Source of the DNA: Oscillospiraceae bacterium | GTDB taxonomy: Bacteria; Bacillota_A; Clostridia; Oscillospirales; Oscillospiraceae | Assembly: GCA_017545325.1 (NCBI GenBank) | Contig: JAFWOX010000003.1 | Location: 1-64,000 of the forward strand | Reading direction: 5' to 3' | DNA: 64,000 bases | Part shown: positions 1 to 8,289 of the stretch, one piece after another | Numbering within the stretch: the stretch's first letter is position 1 | Layout: every line of letters begins with the position of its first letter | Translations under genes and position numbers: made by a program | The notes under the pieces: model-generated | What the model was told of the DNA's origin: nothing | What the model saw: the letters and a program-made list of their open reading frames with translations, nothing else | Database searches by the model: none

Positions 1-453
1 CTGCTGCTGCCCGCCGGAAAGCTGGCTGGGCTTCCGGTCCATGTACCGTTCGATCTGGACCAGCCTGGCGGCCTCCTCCGCCCTCCGGAGCATTTCCTCC
101 TTGGAGGGGCGCGCCTCTCCCTTCAGGTTCTGCAGGGGAAAGAGGATATTCTGACGCACGGTGAGGTGGGGATACAGCGCATAGTTCTGGAATACCAGAC
201 CCACGCCCCGGTTCTCCGGCGGCAGGTCCGTTACATCGTCCTCCCCAAAAAAGATCCTGCCCGACGTGGGCTTTTCCAATCCGCAGATCAGGTACAGGGC
301 GGTGCTCTTTCCGCAGCCGGAGGGGCCGAGCAGGCCCACCAGCTCCCCATCCGGGATCTCAAAGGTGAAGTCGTTCACCGCGGTGACCCCCTGCCTGTCC
401 TTCCGGTCCCGGGAGGGGAAAACCTTGGTGAGATGTTCGAGGGTAACGTTCAT
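1..453 (-). CDS. ABC transporter ATP-binding protein, carbohydrate (MsmK/UgpC) type, 3' end outside window
   Basis: The reading frame starts at ATG 453-451 and runs off the left edge; 151 residues are visible. Walker A is GPSGCGKST (around residues 42-50), a Q-loop follows in VFQNYALYPHLTV, and the signature LSGGQQQ lies at the window edge. The PSGCGKST Walker A and the QNYALYPHLTV Q-loop are typical of ATPases serving sugar and polyol importers (MalK/UgpC/MsmK family), so it probably energises carbohydrate or glycerophosphodiester uptake at the inner face of the membrane. The Walker B region, D-loop and any C-terminal regulatory TOBE domain are outside the window. A TTGCCC-17 bp-TATGAT promoter lies just upstream. 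The substrate cannot be told from this fragment. Confidence 0.9.
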   Translation of the reverse strand, partial: MNVTLEHLTKVFPSRDRKDRQGVTAVNDFTFEIPDGELVGLLGPSGCGKSTALYLICGLEKPTSGRIFFGEDDVTDLPPENRGVGLVFQNYALYPHLTVRQNILFPLQNLKGEARPSKEEMLRRAEEAARLVQIERYMDRKPSQLSGGQQQ

Positions 454-485
454 ATCATCGCTTCTTCCCATGATAAGCTGGATCA

Positions 486-514
486 ATCATAGCATATTCT
501 CCCGGGTGGGGCAA
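486..514 (-). promoter_or_regulatory. Promoter of the ABC ATPase gene
   Basis: On the minus strand TTGCCC (514-509), a 17 bp spacer and TATGAT (491-486) precede the ATG at 453 by about 30 bp. Sequence-based prediction only. Confidence 0.5.
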
Positions 515-551
515 GAGCCGATCCCGGGCAGAAAAAAAGCGGAAAACGGGA

Positions 552-580
552 TTGACATTTGCGATTTAAACCGCTATAAT
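552..580 (+). promoter_or_regulatory. Consensus sigma-A promoter of the aromatic operon
   Basis: TTGACA (552-557), exactly 17 bp, then TATAAT (575-580): a perfect housekeeping promoter. The transcript would start near 587 and give a leader of about 205 nt before aroF, which holds the leader peptide and attenuator. Confidence 0.9.
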
Positions 581-610
581 CTACCCAACCTGTTTTTGGA
601 GGAAACTCTG

Positions 611-697
611 TTGCGTTACATCGGCGGCGGCATCTTTTATTTTGGGTACTATTCCTTTACGAAGAAAAGGAATAGCGCCTTGTGCTGCCGTTTCTGA
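611..697 (+). CDS. Phe/Tyr-rich leader peptide of the aromatic operon (28 aa)
   Basis: A short frame begins at TTG 611 and ends at TGA 695-697. A perfect GGAGG (598-602) lies 8 nt upstream of the TTG. Eight of its first 16 codons are Tyr or Phe, including the run FYFGYYSF (codons 9-16, 635-658). Like the PheL/TrpL class of leader peptides, it is expected to have no activity of its own; translation would measure charged tRNA-Phe and tRNA-Tyr. The last clustered Tyr/Phe codons lie in the 5' arm of the first hairpin (650-658), where a stalled ribosome would block that hairpin. Identification rests on sequence, position between a consensus promoter and aroF, and the terminator downstream. I did not match it to a described leader. 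Confidence 0.85.
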   Translation: MRYIGGGIFYFGYYSFTKKRNSALCCRF

Positions 698-747
698 ACC
701 CGTCCGTTCCCGTTCGGCCGACTGCACAGCGCTTTTGCTGGGCAGTC
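650..747 (+). promoter_or_regulatory. Transcription attenuator: pause hairpin, antiterminator and terminator arms
   Basis: Three alternative pairings are visible. Hairpin 1:2 pairs 650-658 with 666-674, nine perfect base pairs around a 7-nt loop. Antiterminator 2:3 pairs AGCGC (674-678) and TGTGC (681-685) with GCGCT (729-733) and GCACA (724-728), ten base pairs with a 2-nt bulge. Terminator 3:4 uses 720-730 as its 5' arm, so 2:3 and 3:4 exclude each other. This is the logic of E. coli pheL/trpL: ribosome stalling at Phe/Tyr codons favours the antiterminator and allows transcription of aroF to the aminotransferase. The pairings are read from sequence; the regulatory effect is inferred. Confidence 0.85.
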
Positions 748-758
748 TTTTTCTTTTT
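720..758 (+). terminator. Attenuator terminator upstream of aroF
   Basis: GACTGC-A-CAGC (720-730) pairs with GCTG-G-GCAGTC (737-747), followed by the T-rich tract TTTTTCTTTTT (748-758). It lies between the leader peptide and aroF, as expected for conditional termination. Confidence 0.85.
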
Positions 759-793
759 CCAAAGAATCCGATTTGAAGTAAGGAGAATGTGTT

Positions 794-1795
794 ATGATCG
801 CCGTACTGAAGCCCAATACCTCCCCGGAGCAGAGGGAACACCTGATCAAATGGCTCAAAACCATGGTCACAGACGTGCATATTTCCGAGGGCAAGGCCTA
901 TACGGTCCTGGGCCTGGTGGGGGATACCAGCCGCATCGATCCGGAGCTGCTGGAGAGCCTGGATATGGTGGAATCCGTCCAGCGGGTCAGCGAGCCCTAT
1001 AAGAAATGCAGCCGCCAGTTCCACCCGGAGGATACCGTGGTGGAGGTGGGGAAGGCGCGGATCGGCGCGGAATTCTGCATCATCGCCGGCCCCTGCTCCG
1101 TGGAGAACGAGGGGCAGATCATCGATGTGGCGGCGCGGGTAAAGGCCGCCGGAGCCGACGTGCTCCGGGGCGGCGCCTTCAAGCCCCGCACCTCGCCCTA
1201 TGATTTCCAGGGGCTGAAGGGGGAGGGGCTGCGGCTCCTGAGCGAGGCCAAGAGGGCCACGGGCCTGCCGCTGGTGAGCGAGATCATGAGCATCGACACC
1301 CTGGAGCTGTTCGAGGATGTGGATATCATCCAGGTGGGCGCCCGGAACATGCAGAACTTCGACCTGCTGAAGGAGCTGGGCCATCTGGACCGGCCCATCC
1401 TGCTGAAGCGCGGTCTGGCCAGCACCCTGAAGGAGCTGCTCATGAGCGCGGAATACATCATGGCCGGGGGCAACGAGAAGATCATCCTCTGTGAACGGGG
1501 CATCCGCACCTACGAGACCATGACCCGGAACACCCTGGATCTTTCCGCCGTGCCCGTGCTGCAGGAGAGGACCCATCTGCCTGTGATCGTGGATCCCAGC
1601 CATGCCACGGGCCTCAGCCGTCTGGTGCCGCCCATGGCCCTGGCCGCCGCTGCGGCGGGAGCGGACGGGATCATGGTGGAGGTGCATAACGATCCCGCTC
1701 ACGCCCTGTGCGACGGAGCCCAGTCCCTGACGCCGGAGCAGTTCACGGAGCTGAGCGGTCGGATCCGGAAACTGCTGGAGGCGATGAAAGCATGA
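794..1795 (+). CDS. aroF: 3-deoxy-7-phosphoheptulonate synthase (DAHP synthase, AroF/type I-beta)
   Basis: Condenses phosphoenolpyruvate and erythrose 4-phosphate, the entry step of the shikimate pathway. The 333-residue protein has an N-terminal ferredoxin-like regulatory domain (about 1-75) and then the TIM barrel, with IIAGPCSVE (about 98), [13 protein letters not shown] (about 125-137), and VDPSHATG near residue 260, all hallmarks of the AroF/AroG-Bsub family. The N-terminal domain is the one used for Tyr/Phe feedback in Thermotoga-type enzymes, so allosteric control is likely in addition to the attenuator. ATG 794 follows AAGGAG (780-785). It is the first enzyme gene of the operon and overlaps tyrA by ATGA. 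Confidence 0.96.
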   Translation: MIAVLKPNTSPEQREHLIKWLKTMVTDVHISEGKAYTVLGLVGDTSRIDPELLESLDMVESVQRVSEPYKKCSRQFHPEDTVVEVGKARIGAEFCIIAGPCSVENEGQIIDVAARVKAAGADVLRGGAFKPRTSPYDFQGLKGEGLRLLSEAKRATGLPLVSEIMSIDTLELFEDVDIIQVGARNMQNFDLLKELGHLDRPILLKRGLASTLKELLMSAEYIMAGGNEKIILCERGIRTYETMTRNTLDLSAVPVLQERTHLPVIVDPSHATGLSRLVPPMALAAAAAGADGIMVEVHNDPAHALCDGAQSLTPEQFTELSGRIRKLLEAMKA

Positions 1796-2628
1796 CCGTA
1801 GGCATTGTCGGCCTGGGGCTCATCGGGGGCTCCATGGCAAAGGCCTTTTCCCGGGCGGAGCGGGTCCGGGTGCTGGGTCTGGACGCGGACCGGAGCATTC
1901 TGGAATTTGCGATCCTGTCCGGGGCGGTGCACGGGGAGCTCACCCGGGAGAATCAGGGGGACTGCGATCTGCTGCTTCTGGCGGCCTATCCCGAGGCGGC
2001 GGAGGAATACCTGCATCGGGAGGCCCCCTTTTTCCCGAAGGGGATGTTGGTGATGGACTGCCTGGGCACCAAGCGGCCGATCTGCGCCGCCGCTTTCCCG
2101 CTGGCGGAAAAATATGGCTTCACCTTTGTGGGCGGGCACCCCATGGCGGGGACCCATCATTCCGGATTCAAGTACGCCCGGGAAAACCTTTTCCATGGGG
2201 CGCCGATGGTTCTGGTTCCCCCGAAGGGCTTCGATATGGAGCTGCTGGAGCGGGTGAAAACCCTTCTGGCCCCCCTGGGCTTCGGGTCCTTCTCCGTCAC
2301 CACGGCGGAGCAGCATGACGAGATGATCGCCTTTACCTCTCAGATGCCCCATCTGGTCTCCAATGCCTATATCAAGAGCCCTGCGGCGGCGGGGCATAAG
2401 GGCTTTTCCGCGGGGAGCTACAAGGATATGACCCGGGTGGCCTGGCTGAAGCCGGAGATGTGGACGGAGCTGTTCCTGGAAAACCGGGATAATCTGCTCC
2501 GGGAGCTGGATTCCTTCATGGGGGATTTGGAAAAGTACAGGCTGGCGCTGGAGGAACGGGACGGGGAGGCCCTGCAGCGTCTCCTGGAAGAGGGCTGCAG
2601 ACGGAAAATGGAGATCGACGGCCGATGA
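1792..2628 (+). CDS. tyrA: Prephenate dehydrogenase
   Basis: Oxidative decarboxylation of prephenate to 4-hydroxyphenylpyruvate, the Tyr branch. At 278 aa it is a compact TyrA with an N-terminal NAD-binding Rossmann motif (VGLGLIGGS at residues 5-13), the GGHPMAGTHHSG segment that contacts prephenate near residues 114-125, and a helical dimerisation domain. No C-terminal ACT domain is present, so feedback regulation by Tyr is probably weak or lies elsewhere. I chose ATG 1792, which overlaps the aroF stop (ATGA), because the protein from here starts directly with the Rossmann strand; an upstream start would add 28 residues that lie inside aroF. Confidence 0.95.
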   Translation: MTVGIVGLGLIGGSMAKAFSRAERVRVLGLDADRSILEFAILSGAVHGELTRENQGDCDLLLLAAYPEAAEEYLHREAPFFPKGMLVMDCLGTKRPICAAAFPLAEKYGFTFVGGHPMAGTHHSGFKYARENLFHGAPMVLVPPKGFDMELLERVKTLLAPLGFGSFSVTTAEQHDEMIAFTSQMPHLVSNAYIKSPAAAGHKGFSAGSYKDMTRVAWLKPEMWTELFLENRDNLLRELDSFMGDLEKYRLALEERDGEALQRLLEEGCRRKMEIDGR

Positions 2629-3686
2629 GCAAAGTTTTCATCCCGGCATCCCGCACCTATGAGGTGCAGATCGAGGACCGGCTTCCCGCCGACGCGGGGG
2701 AGCGGGTCCGGGCCGCCGTGCCCGGAGCCGTCCGGGCTGCGATCCTGGCAGACGATACGGTCTGGGGCCTCTATGGCCCGGAGCTGGAGGACCGCCTTGC
2801 CGCAGCGGGGCTTAGGGTGTTCCACCATGCTTTCCCCCATGGTGAAGCCTCAAAAAACGCCTCCGTTTATCTTGAGATCCTGGAATGGCTCAGCCGCTGC
2901 CGGATCGACCGGCAGGATGTGCTCCTGGCCCTGGGAGGCGGGGTCACCGGGGACCTGGGCGGCTTTGCCGCCGCCACTTACCTCCGGGGCATCGCCTATA
3001 TCCAGGTGCCCACCACGCTTCTCGCCATGGTGGATTCCTCCGTGGGCGGCAAGACCGCCATCGACCTGAGCGCGGGGAAAAACCTGGCCGGGGCTTTCTG
3101 GCAGCCCAGTCTTGTGCTCTGCCGCTGCTCGGCGCTGGAAACGCTGCCCCGGGAGATCCTCTCGGACGGCTGCGCCGAGGTGGTGAAATACGGTGTGCTT
3201 TGCGACCCGGAGCTGTTCCGGCATCTGGAGGAACGGGGTCTGGATTTCCGCCGGGATTGGGTGGTGGAGCACTGCGTGCGGGATAAACAGGGCTTTGTCA
3301 GCCGGGATGAATTTGACCGGGGCGTCAGGAAGCTCCTGAACCTTGGCCATACCCTGGGCCACGCCCTGGAGCAGCGGAGCGGCTTTACCCTCAGCCATGG
3401 GCGCGGCGTGAGCATCGGCATGGCGACGGTGACCCGGGCCGCCGCAGCCCGGGGCTGGTGTCCGGCGGAGCTGCCCGGAAGACTGGAACGCCTGCTGGAG
3501 AAGCTGGAGCTGCCCGTCTTTTCCCCCTGGCCGGTGGAGGAACTGGAGGAATTCATGCTGGCGGACAAGAAATGGAATGGATCCCGGGTGGAGGTCATCG
3601 TACCCGAGGAGCTGGGGCGCTGCGGCGTCCGGCCTATGGAGCGGCAGGAGCTGCGGGCTTTCATGGAAGCGGGGTGCCGGAGATGA
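2625..3686 (+). CDS. aroB: 3-dehydroquinate synthase
   Basis: Second shikimate step: converts DAHP to 3-dehydroquinate using NAD+ and a divalent metal. The 353-residue protein shows the GGGVTGDLGGFAAATYLRG NAD-binding segment (about 105-123), PTTLLAMVDSSVGGKTA (about 128-144), the EVVKYG motif and the metal-ligand region NLGHTLGHALE (about 240-250). Length is normal for the family. The start overlaps the tyrA stop by ATGA, indicating translational coupling. Confidence 0.97.
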   Translation: MSKVFIPASRTYEVQIEDRLPADAGERVRAAVPGAVRAAILADDTVWGLYGPELEDRLAAAGLRVFHHAFPHGEASKNASVYLEILEWLSRCRIDRQDVLLALGGGVTGDLGGFAAATYLRGIAYIQVPTTLLAMVDSSVGGKTAIDLSAGKNLAGAFWQPSLVLCRCSALETLPREILSDGCAEVVKYGVLCDPELFRHLEERGLDFRRDWVVEHCVRDKQGFVSRDEFDRGVRKLLNLGHTLGHALEQRSGFTLSHGRGVSIGMATVTRAAAARGWCPAELPGRLERLLEKLELPVFSPWPVEELEEFMLADKKWNGSRVEVIVPEELGRCGVRPMERQELRAFMEAGCRR

Positions 3687-4909
3687 ACGTGATCATCCGG
3701 CCTGGCCCCCTGGCGGGGGAGCTGCAGGCCATCCCCTCCAAGTCCCAGGCACACCGGCTGCTGATCTGCGCCGCCCTGGGGGACCGGCCGACGGTCCTGG
3801 CCTGCGGTGCGCTGAACCGGGATATTGAGGCCACCGCCGCCTGCCTCCGGGCATTGGGCGCGGGGATAGAATACGGCGGAGGGGAATTTCGGATCACCCC
3901 CATCACCGTGCCGACCTCCGGGGCGGTGCTGGACTGCGGGGAAAGCGGCAGTACCCTGCGCTTCCTCCTGCCCGTAGCCTGCGCTCTGGGGGCGGAGGGA
4001 CGCTTCCTTCTCCGGGGGAGATTGCCGGAGCGGCCTCTGTCTCCCCTGTGGGAGGAGCTTGAACGGCACGGAGCGGTATTGTCCAGGCCTGCCCGGGACG
4101 CGGTTGCCTTTTCCGGAAGGCTGGAACCGGGGAATTATTCCCTCCCCGGGGACATTTCCTCCCAGTATATCAGCGGGCTGCTCTTCGCCCTGCCCCTGCT
4201 GGAGGGGAAGAGCACCCTGACCCCCACCGGCAGGCTGGAATCCGCCGGATACCTGGCCCTGACCAGGCAGGCCCAGGCCCTGTTCGGCCTGAGCTGGTCC
4301 GGAGAACGGGCAGGGGAGATCTGGCAGCCTGTTTCCGGCTGCGGTTACCGTTCCCCCGGCCGGGCGGATGTGGAGGGAGATTGGTCCTGCGCCGCCTTCT
4401 GGCTGGCGGCGGACGCCCTCAGCTCCGGAGAGATCCGGATCACAGGCCTGGATCCGGAGTCCGCCCAGGGGGACCGGGCGGCGGCGGAGCTGATCCCCCG
4501 CATCAGAAAAGGCGGAGCCGTGATCGACGCCGGGAATATTCCGGACCTGGTGCCTCCCCTGGCGGCTGTGGCCGCCGCCAGCCCGGGGGAGAGCCGGTTT
4601 GTCAACGCCGGGCGGCTCCGGCTGAAGGAGAGCGATCGGCTGCAGAGCGTCTGCGCCATGCTGAAGTCCCTGGGGGCGGAGGCGGAGGAGAAGCCGGAGG
4701 AGCTGATCATCCGGGGTGAACAGACCCTGCGGGGCGGAGTGGTGGACAGCTTCCGGGATCACCGGATCGCCATGAGCGCCGCCGTCGCCGCCCTGGCCTG
4801 CCGGGAGCCGGTGACCATTCTGGGGGCGGAGGCGGTGGAAAAATCCTACCCCGCTTTCTGGCAGGATTATCACCGCCTGGGCGGCAGGATCCGGGAGGAG
4901 GAAGCATGA
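3683..4909 (+). CDS. aroA: 5-enolpyruvylshikimate-3-phosphate synthase
   Basis: Transfers enolpyruvate from PEP to shikimate 3-phosphate. The 408-residue protein begins with the PSKSQAHR shikimate-binding motif (residues 17-24), followed by CGESGSTLRFLLP (about 86-98) with the LRF core, DISSQYISGLLFALP, and RLKESDRL (about 313-320) near the C-terminal catalytic region; DHRIAMS lies near residue 358. The LRFLLP loop departs from the PEP-site loop GNAGTAMR found in class I enzymes, so glyphosate sensitivity cannot be predicted from sequence alone. ATG 3683 overlaps the aroB stop; an upstream in-frame start would lie inside aroB and add non-family sequence. Confidence 0.95.
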   Translation: MNVIIRPGPLAGELQAIPSKSQAHRLLICAALGDRPTVLACGALNRDIEATAACLRALGAGIEYGGGEFRITPITVPTSGAVLDCGESGSTLRFLLPVACALGAEGRFLLRGRLPERPLSPLWEELERHGAVLSRPARDAVAFSGRLEPGNYSLPGDISSQYISGLLFALPLLEGKSTLTPTGRLESAGYLALTRQAQALFGLSWSGERAGEIWQPVSGCGYRSPGRADVEGDWSCAAFWLAADALSSGEIRITGLDPESAQGDRAAAELIPRIRKGGAVIDAGNIPDLVPPLAAVAAASPGESRFVNAGRLRLKESDRLQSVCAMLKSLGAEAEEKPEELIIRGEQTLRGGVVDSFRDHRIAMSAAVAALACREPVTILGAEAVEKSYPAFWQDYHRLGGRIREEEA

Positions 4910-5931
4910 GCAACAGCTTTGGAAATCTGTTCCGGTTTACGATCTTCGGCCAGTCCCACGCCCCGGCCATCGGCGTGACCATCGAGGGCTTGCCGGCCGG
5001 GAGCCCCGTGGATCTGGAAGTGCTGCAGGCCTTCCTGGATCGGCGGGCGCCGGGAAAAAGCCCCTTGTCCACCCCCCGGAGGGAGACGGATGTTCCGGAG
5101 CTCCTGTCCGGCCTGGGGCCGGATGGCAGGACCTGCGGCGCGCCGCTGACCTTCATTATCCGCAACGGGGATACCCGCTCCGGGGACTATGAGGGGCTTC
5201 GGTATACGCCGAGACCGGGACACGCGGATTATCCCGCCATGCTCCGGTTCGGGGAGAGCCGGGACTACGCGGGAGGCGGGCAGTTTTCCGGCCGCCTTAC
5301 CGCGCCGCTGTGCATCGCCGGCGGAATCGCCCTGCAGCAGCTGGAGACCCTGGGGATCCGGGTGGAGGCGAAGATCCTCAGCATCGGCAGGGAGAAGGAT
5401 CCGGAGCGCTTCGCGGAGACCATCCTCACCGCCGCCGAAGGGGGAGACAGCGTCGGTGGGGTGATCGAATGCGCGATACTGGGCTGTCCTCCGGGGATCG
5501 GGGAGCCCATGTTCGGCGGCCTGGAAAACCGCATTGCCCAGGCGGTGTTCGGGATTCCCGCGGTAAAGGGGATCGAGTTCGGCGCAGGCTTCCGGGCGGC
5601 GGAAATGACCGGAAGCGTCTGCAATGATCCCTTCGTTCCCGGGCCGAACGGAGGCGTCCGGACGGAGGGAAACAACCATGGCGGCATCCTGGGGGGAATG
5701 AGCACGGGAATGCCCATCCTCTTCCGGGCGGCGGTGAAGCCCACGCCCTCCATCGCCCTGGAGCAGCGCAGCGTGGATATGCGAACGGGGGAGGCGGTAT
5801 CCCTGCGGATCGCCGGGAGGCATGATCCCTGCATCGTGCCCAGAGCCGTGCCCTGTATGGAGGCGGCTGCCGCGGCAGCCCTGTATGACGCCCTGTTGGA
5901 AAGGAGATGCGCACAAAATGGATCTTGCTGA
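4906..5931 (+). CDS. aroC: Chorismate synthase
   Basis: Converts EPSP to chorismate and needs reduced FMN. Family landmarks are GNLFRFTIFGQSHAPAIGV at the N-terminus (residues 4-22), RPGHADYP (about 102), the glycine-rich RDYAGGGQFSGRLT (about 117-130), and GGILGGMSTGMPI (about 258-270). At 341 aa it is slightly shorter than the usual 350-390. The gene overlaps aroA by ATGA and its last 14 bases overlap pheA. No separate flavin reductase is encoded in the operon. Confidence 0.96.
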   Translation: MSNSFGNLFRFTIFGQSHAPAIGVTIEGLPAGSPVDLEVLQAFLDRRAPGKSPLSTPRRETDVPELLSGLGPDGRTCGAPLTFIIRNGDTRSGDYEGLRYTPRPGHADYPAMLRFGESRDYAGGGQFSGRLTAPLCIAGGIALQQLETLGIRVEAKILSIGREKDPERFAETILTAAEGGDSVGGVIECAILGCPPGIGEPMFGGLENRIAQAVFGIPAVKGIEFGAGFRAAEMTGSVCNDPFVPGPNGGVRTEGNNHGGILGGMSTGMPILFRAAVKPTPSIALEQRSVDMRTGEAVSLRIAGRHDPCIVPRAVPCMEAAAAAALYDALLERRCAQNGSC

Positions 5932-7060
5932 AGCCAGAACGAAGATCGACGAGATCGACCGGCAGCTGGTGGACCTGTTCTGCCGTCGGATGACGGTGAG
6001 CCGGGACGTGGCGGCCTGGAAAAAGGAAAACGGCCTGCCCCTGACCGACCCGGAGCGGGAAAGAAAGAAGCTGGTGGAGGTCACCCAGCAGGCGGGAGAG
6101 GAGTTTCGGGGCTACACAGCCGCCCTGTATTCCCAGCTCTTTGACCTGAGCAAAGCCTACCAGGCCCAGCTGAATCGGGGAAAGGCCCCTCTTTCCGCCA
6201 TGATCGAGGAGGCTATGGCCAGGACCCCGGAGGTGTTCCCGGAGTTCGCTCCCGTCGCCTGTCAGGGGGTGGAGGGGGCTTATTCCCAGGAGGCCTGCGA
6301 GAAGCTCTTTACTTTGCCCAATATCCTGTACTTCAAGAATTTTGAAGGGGTCTTTACCGCCATTGAACGGGGTATGTGCCGGTACGGCGTCCTGCCCATC
6401 GAAAACAGCACGGCGGGCAGCGTGAATACGGTATACGACCTGATGATGCGCCACCGCTTCTACATCGTGCGCAGCGTGCGCCTGAAGGTGGATCACTGCC
6501 TCCTGGCCCCCGCCGGTACGGAGCTGAAGGACCTGCGGGAGATCGTCTCCCATGAACAGGCCCTGAACCAGTGCGCAGGCTTCCTCAGGAGCCTGGGGGA
6601 TGTGAAGCTCACGACGTTCGAAAACACCGCCGCGGCGGCCAAATATGTCGCCCAGAGCGGCAGGAAGGATCTGGCGGCCCTTTCCTCCCGGCACTGCGCG
6701 GCTCTGTACGGTCTCAACTGTCTGCGGGAATCCGTGCAGGATCAGGGGGGCAACTTCACCCGCTTCATCTGCATCGCCCGGGAGCCGGAGATCTATCCCG
6801 GGGCGGACAAGACCAGCATCATGGCGGTCACGCCCCATAAGCCGGGATCCCTGTACAAGCTCCTGTCCCGCTTCTTCAGCCTGGGGATCAACCTGACCAA
6901 GCTGGAAAGCCGGCCGCTGCCGGAGCGGGAATTCGAATTCATGTTCTACTTCGATCTGGAGAAGCCCATCCGGGCCCTCCAGATGATCAGCCTCCTGGGG
7001 GACCTGGAAGGGCTCTGCGAGCGCTTTGAGTACCTGGGCAGCTATTCCGAAATCGTATGA
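5918..7060 (+). CDS. pheA: Bifunctional chorismate mutase / prephenate dehydratase (P-protein)
   Basis: Commits chorismate to phenylalanine. Three domains are visible in 380 aa: an AroQ-type chorismate mutase helix bundle (1-90, starting ARTKIDEIDRQLVDLF), a prephenate dehydratase domain (about 110-290, with GVEGAYSQEA, PIENSTAGSV and FTRFICI), and a C-terminal ACT domain (about 297-375) with the Phe-binding ESRP motif in KLESRPLPEREF. The ESRP motif predicts allosteric inhibition by phenylalanine. ATG 5918 is preceded by AAGGAG (5901-5906); an upstream in-frame start would lie inside aroC. Placement beside tyrA explains why the leader peptide senses both Phe and Tyr. Confidence 0.96.
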   Translation: MDLAEARTKIDEIDRQLVDLFCRRMTVSRDVAAWKKENGLPLTDPERERKKLVEVTQQAGEEFRGYTAALYSQLFDLSKAYQAQLNRGKAPLSAMIEEAMARTPEVFPEFAPVACQGVEGAYSQEACEKLFTLPNILYFKNFEGVFTAIERGMCRYGVLPIENSTAGSVNTVYDLMMRHRFYIVRSVRLKVDHCLLAPAGTELKDLREIVSHEQALNQCAGFLRSLGDVKLTTFENTAAAAKYVAQSGRKDLAALSSRHCAALYGLNCLRESVQDQGGNFTRFICIAREPEIYPGADKTSIMAVTPHKPGSLYKLLSRFFSLGINLTKLESRPLPEREFEFMFYFDLEKPIRALQMISLLGDLEGLCERFEYLGSYSEIV

Positions 7061-8289
7061 CGGGCCGTTATGGCCTGCTGGGGGAGCATCTGGGCCATAG
7101 CTTTTCTCCTCAGATCCACGCCGTTCTGGGCTGCCCGGATTACGGCCTGTACGAGGTGGAGCCGGAAAAGCTGGCGGAGTTTCTGGAAACCACCCCTCTC
7201 CTGGGGATGAACGTCACCATTCCCTATAAGAAGGCGGTGGTCCCCCTGTGCTCCGCCCTGTCTCCCGCTGCGAAGCGCATAGGCAGCGTAAATACCCTTC
7301 GGCGCACGCCGGAGGGCTGGTATGGGGACAATACGGATTACGCGGGCTTCCGCTATATGCTCTCCTCCCTGGGCTTCGATCCGGCGGGGGAAAAGATGGT
7401 GGTCTTCGGTACCGGCGGGGCCAGTGTCACCGCCTGCGCCGTGCTCCGGGACCTGGGGGCGGCGGAGGTGACGGCCGTTTCCCGCTCCGGTCCAGAGAAT
7501 TACGGGAATCTGGATCGGCACCGGGACGCCCGGCTGGTGGTGAACGCCACCCCTGTCGGCATGTATCCGGATAACGGCAGGGCGGCGGCAAGCCTCCGGA
7601 GCTTTCCGGAATGCCGGGCGGTGCTGGATCTGATCTATAATCCGGCCCGCACCGCGCTCCTGCTGGAGGCGGAGGAGCTGGGCATACCCTGCCGGAACGG
7701 CTTGGGGATGCTGGCTGCCCAGGCCCATGGGAGCGAGGAGGTTTTTCTGGGCCGCTCGCTCCCGGAGGAGCTGATCAAGACGGCGGCGGACAGCGTGAGG
7801 CGGACCACCGAGAACCTGATCCTCATCGGCATGCCCGGCTGCGGGAAGACCCGGCTGGGGAAGCTGCTGGCCAAGGAGCTGGGCCGCCCCTTCCTGGATG
7901 CGGACGAGGTGCTGACCCGGGAGGCCGGGCGCAGCCCGGCGGAGATCATCCGGCAGGACGGAGAGGCGGCCTTCCGGGATCTGGAGACCGGGGTGCTGGC
8001 GGAGCTGGGAAAGGGCTCCGGAGCGGTCATTGCCACGGGCGGCGGCTGCGTGGTGCGGCCGGAGAACCGGAACCTCCTGCGGCAGAACGGCAGGGTCTTC
8101 TGGCTCCGGCGCGACCTGAGCAAGCTTCCGGTTACCGACCGCCCTCTGAGCCAGAGCGTCGGGCCGGAGGAGCTGTACCGGCGGAGAAAGGATCTGTACG
8201 CCGCCTTTGCGGATCACCGGGTGGAGAATAACGGCAGCCCGAAGACTGCCGTCAAGGAGATATTGGAGATATGGGAAAAAAACTGCTGA
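7057..8289 (+). CDS. Shikimate dehydrogenase - shikimate kinase fusion (AroE-AroK)
   Basis: A two-domain enzyme of 410 aa that would reduce 3-dehydroshikimate and then phosphorylate shikimate. Residues 1-245 are AroE: HSFSPQIH substrate motif, NVTIPYKKAV with the catalytic Lys, DNTDYAGF with the catalytic Asp, and an NADP-site glycine motif FGTGGAS (about 116-122). From about residue 252 a shikimate kinase domain follows, with Walker A GMPGCGKT (about 259-266), FLDADE, an RDLE segment and ATGGGCVV. No stop or frameshift separates the halves. The start overlaps pheA by ATGA and the 3' end overlaps aroQ by 19 bp. Both single-domain genes are therefore missing from the operon but both steps are covered. 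Confidence 0.94.
   Translation: MTGRYGLLGEHLGHSFSPQIHAVLGCPDYGLYEVEPEKLAEFLETTPLLGMNVTIPYKKAVVPLCSALSPAAKRIGSVNTLRRTPEGWYGDNTDYAGFRYMLSSLGFDPAGEKMVVFGTGGASVTACAVLRDLGAAEVTAVSRSGPENYGNLDRHRDARLVVNATPVGMYPDNGRAAASLRSFPECRAVLDLIYNPARTALLLEAEELGIPCRNGLGMLAAQAHGSEEVFLGRSLPEELIKTAADSVRRTTENLILIGMPGCGKTRLGKLLAKELGRPFLDADEVLTREAGRSPAEIIRQDGEAAFRDLETGVLAELGKGSGAVIATGGGCVVRPENRNLLRQNGRVFWLRRDLSKLPVTDRPLSQSVGPEELYRRRKDLYAAFADHRVENNGSPKTAVKEILEIWEKNC

Noticed and set aside
581..1702. A 373-codon minus-strand frame over the attenuator and aroF
   Set aside because: It crosses the leader peptide and aroF antisense; the plus-strand features are strongly supported.
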